From VXRD01 sp965232265 (lineage in GTDB: Bacteria; Latescibacterota; UBA2968), in the NCBI GenBank assembly GCA_965232265.1, contig CBDDPH010000002.1, forward strand, positions 434,001-498,000: a DNA stretch of 64,000 nt, given 5' to 3'. Both the position numbers and the translations under genes were made by a program. Under the pieces are notes generated by a model, which had not been told where the DNA came from, ran no database searches, and worked only from the letters and a program-made list of their open reading frames with translations. Positions 58,074 to 64,000 of this stretch are shown piece by piece (position 1 is the first letter of the stretch; each line of letters starts with the position of its first letter).

Positions 58074-59307
58074 CGCGATCTCCTTCTTCGCCTAATTGCA
58101 ATTCGTCTTCTTGAAATAAATGTCCCATTTTTTCCTGCTTGGTTCGCATATATGACAGGTTCCATTTGTTGACCTGAATGGCGACCCGGATGCTGTCTAT
58201 AATTTCTATGCCATAAGCTTCCAGGCCCACGCGCTTTGATGGATTATTGGTGATGAGTACGACTTTTCTGATTCCCAAATCCGACAGGATTTGTGCGCCA
58301 ATGCCATAGTCTCGTTCGTCCATCTTAAATCCGAGTTTCAGGTTGGCTTCTACGGTATCATATCCCTCTTCTTGCAGTTTGTACGCGTGCAATTTTGCCC
58401 GCAGGCCAATACCCCGCCCTTCCTGCCGCATATACACCAGTGCGCCGCGTCCCTCTTTTTCGATCATTTCGAGTGCAGAGTGTAAGTTTTTTTCGCAATC
58501 ACATCGCAGTGAGCCGAGTGAGTCGCCCGTTAGGCATTCGGAGTGCATCCGCACCATTACGGGTGCATCGCCGGACAGATCGCCTTTTACCAGTGCGACG
58601 TGTTCGCGTTCATCCACGTCGCTTTCATACAGGTGCAATTGAAACGCGCCAAATCGCGTGGGCATATCCACTTGCTCGACACAGCGCACCAGTTTTTCGG
58701 AGCGACGGCGATAGGCAATCAAATCGTGAATTGTCGTTACTTTCAAGCCAAATTGATCGGCAAGTTCCAAAAGTTGCGGTAGGCGTGCCATGGTGCCGTC
58801 TTCATTCAGGATTTCACACAGTACACCGGCGGGATACAGGCCAGCCAAACGCGCCAGATCTACCGCTGCTTCTGTGTGTCCCGCTCGTCGCAAGACCCCG
58901 CCGGGCATTGCGCGGAGTGGAAAAATGTGACCTGGACGACCAAAATTTTCAGGCCGCGATTTGGGATCTACAAATTGTCGAATTGTTTCGGCGCGATCCT
59001 GTGCGGAGATACCGGTTGTCACACCGTAGAGCGCGTCGATGCTTACCGTGAATGGCGTGCCGTGAAGCGCTGTGTTGGTGTTGACCATCATGTCCAGGTC
59101 GAGTTCTTTGAGGCGGTCGGGCGTTGCGGGCAAACAGACCAGTCCGCGGCCATGGCGCGCCATAAAATTAATGGCTTCAGATGTCACTTTTTCCGCGGCC
59201 ATAATGAAGTCGCCTTCATTTTCCCGGTCTTCGTCATCGACGACAATGACGATTTTTCCCGCTCGAATATCTTCGAGGGTGTCTTCAATCGTTGCGATTT
59301 TTTTCAT
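58057..59307 (-). CDS. ribBA: DHBP synthase / GTP cyclohydrolase II
   Basis: 416 residues with both domains. RibB (about 1-200): VVDDEDRENEGDFIMAAE, FMARHGRGLVCLP, HIFPLRAMPGGVLRRAGHTEA. RibA (about 205-400): HSECLTGDSLGSLRCDCE with the zinc cysteines, GALVYMRQEGRGIGL and LITNNPSKRVGLEAYGIEI. It supplies both precursors of riboflavin. It lies 17 bases after ribE. Confidence 0.97.
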   Translation of the reverse strand: MKKIATIEDTLEDIRAGKIVIVVDDEDRENEGDFIMAAEKVTSEAINFMARHGRGLVCLPATPDRLKELDLDMMVNTNTALHGTPFTVSIDALYGVTTGISAQDRAETIRQFVDPKSRPENFGRPGHIFPLRAMPGGVLRRAGHTEAAVDLARLAGLYPAGVLCEILNEDGTMARLPQLLELADQFGLKVTTIHDLIAYRRRSEKLVRCVEQVDMPTRFGAFQLHLYESDVDEREHVALVKGDLSGDAPVMVRMHSECLTGDSLGSLRCDCEKNLHSALEMIEKEGRGALVYMRQEGRGIGLRAKLHAYKLQEEGYDTVEANLKLGFKMDERDYGIGAQILSDLGIRKVVLITNNPSKRVGLEAYGIEIIDSIRVAIQVNKWNLSYMRTKQEKMGHLFQEDELQLGEEGDRDAQSL

Positions 59308-59324
59308 ATTTATTTTTCTGTAAA

Positions 59325-59969
59325 TTAGCGGTCGCTCATCATCGCCCGAATGCGATCTTCCGTGAGCATATTTTTTTCATTCATAGGTTGCACCAATCGC
59401 TCCAGATAACGCGCGATTATATCCACTTCGATATTTACCCGGTCACCCGGATATTTTTCCGACAATGTCGTCACTTTTAGCGTGTGCGGAATTGCCGCGA
59501 CCGAAAAGGTGCGGTCGGTTACTGAAACCACTGTCAGGCTGATTCCATTGACAGTAACAGATCCTTTCTCGGCAATATAAGGGGCCAACTCAGGCGGTAC
59601 CTCAAATTCAAATACAATTTGATCCGAAGATTCCGTGCGGCCTTTCACGCGGCCCACGCCATCGACGTGTGCGGCAACGAGATGACCATCGAGGCGGTCG
59701 CCGAGTTTTAATGATCGCTCCAGATTGACGCGGCTGCCCACGCGGCAATCACCCAATGTGGTTCTTTGCAGTGTTTCTGCTATGGATTCGATCACAAATG
59801 TGTCGGTATCAAAATGTACGACGGTATGGCACGCACCTTCAATGGCAATGCTGTCGCCTATTTTTACGCCATTGAGCACCTGCTTCGCTGCTATGGTCGT
59901 GCGCTGATAACCCGCGCGCGATTCAATGTGCCGAATCGTTCCCACTTCCTCTACAATGCCAGTAAACAT
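59325..59969 (-). CDS. ribE: Riboflavin synthase
   Basis: 214 residues, two lumazine-binding repeats: MFTGIVEEVGTI...GDSIAIEGACHTVV and DGHLVAAHVDGVGRV...GSVTVNGISLTVVSV. In the first repeat the usual VCLTV reads ACHTV. It dismutates lumazine to riboflavin. It begins 4 bases after the RibD-like gene. Confidence 0.96.
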   Translation of the reverse strand: MFTGIVEEVGTIRHIESRAGYQRTTIAAKQVLNGVKIGDSIAIEGACHTVVHFDTDTFVIESIAETLQRTTLGDCRVGSRVNLERSLKLGDRLDGHLVAAHVDGVGRVKGRTESSDQIVFEFEVPPELAPYIAEKGSVTVNGISLTVVSVTDRTFSVAAIPHTLKVTTLSEKYPGDRVNIEVDIIARYLERLVQPMNEKNMLTEDRIRAMMSDR

Positions 59970-59973
59970 GTCG

Positions 59974-60738
59974 CTAATTTTTGGACGTTTTTTTCACGCG
60001 AGCAGTGAACAGAAAATCATTGCCGATGGATTCGACTGTTGCTTTTTCAAGTTCAACTGCATCGGTTATTGAAGTGATGTTTAAGGATCCGATTGCGGGT
60101 ATTCCAACTCCCAGTATTTTTGGAGCGACAAATGCGGCTATCCGATCCACCAGATTCAGGCGCAATGCCGATGCAGCCACGCGGCTACCGCCTTCGATCA
60201 GGATGTGTCGCAATCCCGATAGAGCGGCTTTTTGCAAGACTGCCTTCAGGTCTATTTGACCATTCAGTATTGGCAACTGCCAGACCTGTGCTCCTTTTTT
60301 TTTTCGCTCTTTTATCCGTTTTTTGCACACTTCGTTAGACGTTGCTATAATCAGAGGTGCCCCGCTAAAAATTTTGGCGTTTAGTCCAATTCTTAGCTGA
60401 GAGTCCAGTACGATCTTTGTCGGGCTGCATCCATCGACATATCGCACGGATAATTCCGGGTCGTCGGCCATCACTGTGCCGCGCCCGACCAGAATCGCGT
60501 CAGCCTCTGCGCGAAGTTGATGCCCGCGCACCCGCGATGCTTTTGATGTGATCCACTTCGAGTCGCCCGTGCAAGTGGCGATGTTGCCGTCCAGCGTTTG
60601 CGCCAGTTTTAAGGTGACAAAAGGCAGTCCAGTTGACCGATATTTGGTTTCGATTGCGTTCATTACGTAGGGGTGAGACGTAAGCGGTGAGATGACCGCC
60701 CAATCAGTCCCAATCTCTCGCCTTTTATCTGCGTCCAT
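59974..60738 (-). CDS. RibD-like reductase domain protein (no deaminase domain)
   Basis: 254 residues at most. The body matches the RibD C-terminal reductase: LPFVTLKLAQTLDGNIAT, ITSKASRVRGHQLRAEADAILVGRGTVMADDPELSVRY, HILIEGGSRVAASALR. The N-terminal deaminase of bifunctional RibD is absent. The first 25 residues from the ATG at 60738 are encoded partly by a GCAGATGGAC repeat, so translation may begin at the ATG at 60663 (MNAIETKYRSTGLP). The deaminase step must come from elsewhere. It is flanked by ribE, which supports a role in riboflavin synthesis. Confidence 0.85.
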   Translation of the reverse strand: MDADKRREIGTDWAVISPLTSHPYVMNAIETKYRSTGLPFVTLKLAQTLDGNIATCTGDSKWITSKASRVRGHQLRAEADAILVGRGTVMADDPELSVRYVDGCSPTKIVLDSQLRIGLNAKIFSGAPLIIATSNEVCKKRIKERKKKGAQVWQLPILNGQIDLKAVLQKAALSGLRHILIEGGSRVAASALRLNLVDRIAAFVAPKILGVGIPAIGSLNITSITDAVELEKATVESIGNDFLFTARVKKTSKN

Positions 60739-60758
60739 CTGCGTCCATCTGCGGATCC
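60727..60758. repeat. Tandem GCGTCCATCT repeat
   Basis: ATCTGCGTCCATCTGCGTCCATCTGCGGATCC: two full copies of a 10-base unit and a partial third. It fills the gap before the RibD-like gene and includes a possible start codon of it. A related copy on the other strand is at 52633-52654. Confidence 0.8.
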
Positions 60759-62788
60759 TATTTTACTTCAAAAACGGTTTTTCCAACACCCACGTTGCCC
60801 AGTGCATCTTCCGCTTTCACGACGAGTGTATAAGAGCCGGTTTTCAAATTTTGAATAGAAAAATTCAGTGTCTCTGTCGGCGAATCAAATATCTGGTCAG
60901 TGGGAAAGACGACCTTCCAATCGTCGGAATTGAGTGAATACGCTGCTTTGTGAATCGCAGTGGCAGCGTCTTGAATTGAACCGGTTACGCTTATCTTTTT
61001 GTCGATTTGTCTTATGTCGTGCAACTGCACTGTTGGTGCCGAATTATCAATTTCAAAGGGCGCACTGACCGCCTCGGCTGTTAATGCGATGGGGTTGTCC
61101 AATCGGTCTGATGCCACGACCTTAACTTCGACCGTGCCATCGGGAACGGCTTCGGTGTGCCAAAAATAATGCGAGGTCTTCAAGTCGTCTGTTAATAGCC
61201 GCCAGTGCGGTTCGCCAACACTTCTAAAATACAGGGTGTAAATCAAGGTGTCGTCGTTGGCATCACCGGCAGTCCAATCAATTTTCCACACGCCTTTTTC
61301 CATAAATTCCGGATTTTCACTTTCGTTACCAGACAGGTCGGCCTCGGCTTTAATCCGTAATATTCTGGGATGAACATTGTCTTGCAAGCCCGATAGTTTG
61401 ATAGAACGCACCAGAGGCGTCGCGTTTTCAGATCGCGTCTTCAAAACCAGCCGATATTGCAAAAAACGCCCTGGGCGACTGGTAATGGGTTTTCCCGATG
61501 AGGCGATTGGCTCTGACCACGCGCTCCACGTATCATCGGGTTCTTCGCTGTTGCCGGACCGCGTTTGAACAGCGACCGATGTTTCCGGAGGTGTTTCGCT
61601 TTGCCATGATACGCGCCCCCAATGCGATACCCGATCGAAGTCCTGTGGTTCAGATGTGAGTTGGCCTTCCACAGCAAATTCTTTTTCTATGCGATAAATC
61701 TCACCGGATCCACTGCATCCAATCCACAGTGCGTTTTTGTGTGCGGCAATCATAACCCAGGGATTTACATCTTTTAGTTCTGCGAGCAAAGTGGCGTTGC
61801 CATCGGGCCATACGCGATGTATGCGCCCGTGTTTTCCCGTGACCACTTTTACGGTTCCATCGGCATCTATGACGGAGTCCAACAACATCGGGTCATCGGT
61901 GGTCCACAGTCGCATTGCCAATCCCGAAGGGCGAATCGCATATAGTGTTGCGCCGGATTGATCTGACCTTTTTTGCTCTCTTCCATTGCCTTCTGTTCGA
62001 CCGCTTTGCGCCATCGCCGTTGCGTAAATTGTGCCATTGGGTGCGACACTCAGCGCGTGAATCTCTTTTTCACGGGCGTCGTAAAGTACATCTGCACCAC
62101 CTTGCTCGCGCACCCGATAAATCAGGCCGCTATGGTCTGTGCCCGCATAAATCTCGCCCTGGGCACCTGTGGCGAGGGATACCACATTGGGGTCTTTGCT
62201 CGCGTAGAGCGCGGTGACTTTGCCTTGTTTGTCAATTTTCAAAACGCGCCCCTGATCACCACCTGTACCCGCGTATAAGCTGCCGTTTGGGCGTGCAATG
62301 AGTGCAAATACATGGCGATCACCTGTCTGACAAAATTCTATGGGTTCTCGTCCCGGTGCAATGCGATAAATCAGCCCGCCCGGCGATGTGCCCGCATAGA
62401 GCGCGCCATCTATACCAATGGCGAGGCTGAAAATGTGAACGGTTGCGGAGTCGGGGGCATCGAATAACAGTTCTGCCCGGTCACTGTCGGGTTTGAGCAT
62501 GTAAATTCGACCTTTATTGCCGGTTCCGATGTACAGGGTTTTGTCCTTATCTACAGACAGTGCCCAAACAAAGTCTTCACCTGTATCTGCGACCCGTTTA
62601 TAAGATGGTGCCAAGGTCACTGTGCCTTCCCGCGTGAGCGACACGCCATCGGGTTCTCCTTTGAGGAAGGCCGTCTGTGAATCTTCTCGCCAAATTTTGG
62701 GCGACACGGCGTTTGCGCTCGTTCCAAGTAGGATAAAAAGCAGTACATGTGTCATCCCCGCTCTCAATATTCTATCTTTTTTCTTCAC
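60758..62788 (-). CDS. Secreted beta-propeller protein with Ig-like C-terminus
   Basis: 676 residues from the GTG at 62788, preceded by AGGAGAGG; it overlaps the end of the S55 gene by 17 bases. A signal peptide (GMTHVLLFILLGTSANA) is followed by a propeller of about seven blades with the motif LYAGTxxxGxIYRI (LYIGTGNKGRIYML, LYAGTSPGGLIYRI, IYAGTDHSGLIYRV). The C-terminal 300 residues are Ig/FN3-like beta domains, ending GSYTLVVKAEDALGNVGVGKTVFEV. No catalytic motif is seen. It may bind ligands or peptides in the periplasm; the overlap with the S55 peptidase suggests a joint task. Confidence 0.75.
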   Translation of the reverse strand: MKKKDRILRAGMTHVLLFILLGTSANAVSPKIWREDSQTAFLKGEPDGVSLTREGTVTLAPSYKRVADTGEDFVWALSVDKDKTLYIGTGNKGRIYMLKPDSDRAELLFDAPDSATVHIFSLAIGIDGALYAGTSPGGLIYRIAPGREPIEFCQTGDRHVFALIARPNGSLYAGTGGDQGRVLKIDKQGKVTALYASKDPNVVSLATGAQGEIYAGTDHSGLIYRVREQGGADVLYDAREKEIHALSVAPNGTIYATAMAQSGRTEGNGREQKRSDQSGATLYAIRPSGLAMRLWTTDDPMLLDSVIDADGTVKVVTGKHGRIHRVWPDGNATLLAELKDVNPWVMIAAHKNALWIGCSGSGEIYRIEKEFAVEGQLTSEPQDFDRVSHWGRVSWQSETPPETSVAVQTRSGNSEEPDDTWSAWSEPIASSGKPITSRPGRFLQYRLVLKTRSENATPLVRSIKLSGLQDNVHPRILRIKAEADLSGNESENPEFMEKGVWKIDWTAGDANDDTLIYTLYFRSVGEPHWRLLTDDLKTSHYFWHTEAVPDGTVEVKVVASDRLDNPIALTAEAVSAPFEIDNSAPTVQLHDIRQIDKKISVTGSIQDAATAIHKAAYSLNSDDWKVVFPTDQIFDSPTETLNFSIQNLKTGSYTLVVKAEDALGNVGVGKTVFEVK

Positions 62789-64000
62789 CCGAACCTCTCC
62801 TGCCTGAAAAAGTTGCACTGCCGTCTTTGCCCACCACCAGAAGGGCCATTTGACTGCCGGTCAATACGTAGCGGGTCATGACGTGTTTTTGGCTATATAT
62901 CGACTGCTGTGATTGTTGCACGACATCTGATCCACGCGCCAGTGATAGTGCTGACAGAACCGAAGTGGGCAATCCCGAGATCTCACGTCCGCCCATTGTT
63001 ACGCTGGGGCGAGAAGCTATGAATCTCGCAACGAGTACATCATTGCGCCCCGATTTCTCGATCTGCCCAATCAGTTCTTCCAGTGTTTTGGGTTGATGAG
63101 CGGTGCGTTTCATATCTTGTAATCGCTGTTCGCGTTCATTCACAATCTGCAATATCAAACGTCCTGGCGCCATAAATCCGGGAATTGGCAGGGCGACATT
63201 TACGGTCTCGCGCTTGCCCAGCAACGGAGCTATCGCAATAGAGACGTGTACTGTATCGCCCGGTTCGTAGCGCGAACGATCCAGTCGCAGCCCTTCAATA
63301 CGGGCACTTTGGGTGCGTTCTTCAACGGATAATTGAAATATAGCCGAGTCAATACGGGCTTCGACAAAAGGATTCTGGATCACTTGTGCAAGGGGTTGTG
63401 TCAAGCCCAGTACCGCCAGCCCAAGCCCCTGAGTACCTGCGTATTTATTTTTTATTATTACGGGTTCGCGTTTGGGTAGGTGCAACGTCAATTGTCCCGC
63501 GACAGTGGTTTCACCTGTCAATTTTTCAGCGGAGATAACCGAGGTCGCTACGGCCATCCGCACCAGCAACGGACCTAATTCTCTGTGGCGAAATACTTCC
63601 ATATTAAACGCGGCGGCGTGGTTGGGAGATACGACAGAGATACGCACGGGCATCATTTCTGCTTCAGATCCTATGACGCCAGCAATGCCCGGTGCGCGAT
63701 CTTGTAAGATCACACCGATATGTTGCGATGCTGTGCCCACCTTAAACGAAAGCATCTGGCTGGAAATCACTTCGTGAATAAATGCTGCGGTCATAGACAT
63801 CGCCGTGCGACCGCCAAATAACAGGGGATGCCCAAAGCCCACGACCTTATCACCCACGCGATGTGTCAGCGTGCCAATGCCCGTGACACTGAGGTCGCCC
63901 CGGACCAGTTGCACGCCCAGAGGCGCGCCCGGTTCAAATGGACCGACAGATAGAGATGGGTCTGTTCCGCCACCGCCCTGCATGGGCAACAGGCCGTATT
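62772..64000 (-). CDS. SpoIVB-type (S55) peptidase domain protein, C-terminal part
   Basis: The frame is open at the right edge; 410 residues are visible. The block GIGTLTHRVGDKVVGFGHPLLFGGRTAM resembles the S55/SpoIVB domain, with the GHP histidine. Segments VGTASQHIGVILQDRAPGIAGVIG and GETTVAGQLTLHL continue the fold, followed by a beta-rich region (YEPGDTVHVSIAIAPLLGKRETVNVALPIPG). The N-terminus, where a signal peptide would be, is missing. It overlaps the propeller gene. In spore formers S55 peptidases signal between compartments; the role in this lineage is unknown. Confidence 0.75.
   Translation of the reverse strand, partial: YGLLPMQGGGGTDPSLSVGPFEPGAPLGVQLVRGDLSVTGIGTLTHRVGDKVVGFGHPLLFGGRTAMSMTAAFIHEVISSQMLSFKVGTASQHIGVILQDRAPGIAGVIGSEAEMMPVRISVVSPNHAAAFNMEVFRHRELGPLLVRMAVATSVISAEKLTGETTVAGQLTLHLPKREPVIIKNKYAGTQGLGLAVLGLTQPLAQVIQNPFVEARIDSAIFQLSVEERTQSARIEGLRLDRSRYEPGDTVHVSIAIAPLLGKRETVNVALPIPGFMAPGRLILQIVNEREQRLQDMKRTAHQPKTLEELIGQIEKSGRNDVLVARFIASRPSVTMGGREISGLPTSVLSALSLARGSDVVQQSQQSIYSQKHVMTRYVLTGSQMALLVVGKDGSATFSGRRGSGEEKR

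Noticed and set aside
57600..64000. FMN riboswitch for the riboflavin genes
   Set aside because: No leader of sufficient length precedes any rib gene; they are internal to a tight operon.

Overview
The window looks like a chromosomal piece of a Gram-negative bacterium of the FCB group, most like the uncultured Latescibacterota/Poribacteria-type lineages. This is inferred from gene content: a 1072-residue SecA with the extra insertions seen in FCB organisms, a PorV/PorQ-family barrel, a TonB-dependent receptor with a CarboxypepD_reg-like N-terminus, a secreted protein with a Por/FlgD-like C-terminal domain, tandem GWxTD-domain TPR proteins and two DUF6785/DUF6784-type membrane proteins. No rRNA is present, so the phylum is not proven.

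Layout. 1-2.9 kb (+): the tail of a YwaF-like membrane protein, then a STAND-type ATPase with 43-residue TPR-like repeats behind a pair of operator-like repeats. 2.97-10.84 kb (-): Nnr repair enzyme, a carbamoyl-phosphate synthase large subunit split into two cistrons, a TPR lipoprotein ending in a TonB domain, and PyrK. 11.0-14.2 kb (+): tRNA-Ser(UGA), tRNA-Ser(GCU), gltX, tRNA-Gln(CUG), a NIPSNAP protein and a ConA-like protein. 14.3-14.7 kb (-): a cold-shock gene with a hairpin-bearing leader.

14.7-27.2 kb (-) is the most unusual block: two paralogous TPR/GWxTD proteins, a DUF6785-type multispan protein and a roughly 1508-residue fusion of an M28-peptidase-like domain with altered metal ligands to an FtsX-type permease, tightly packed as one operon. 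Upstream lie a methyltransferase-glycosyltransferase fusion and a TMTC-like membrane/TPR protein. 30.9-38.6 kb (-) is a well-bounded outer-membrane operon: promoter, small barrel, TonB receptor, secreted CTD protein, PorV-like barrel, terminator.

38.7-46.9 kb (-) is a catabolic-looking group: an SSS-family symporter, a cysteine hydrolase, an unassigned 799-residue protein, a heparinase II/III-family protein with an N-terminal zinc ribbon, and an orphan dockerin-like fragment. A second DUF6785 protein lies divergently. 49-64 kb (-) is housekeeping: a histone H1-like protein, groESL under a CIRCE operator, and one long tight series: S55 peptidase, beta-propeller protein, riboflavin genes, nusB, phosphoesterase, secA, rhodanese.

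Short palindromic intergenic elements recur throughout. Four share an ATCGCGGC-loop-GCCGCGAT core. Several overlap stop codons and appear to have rewritten gene ends. All calls come from reading the sequence; no database search was run.
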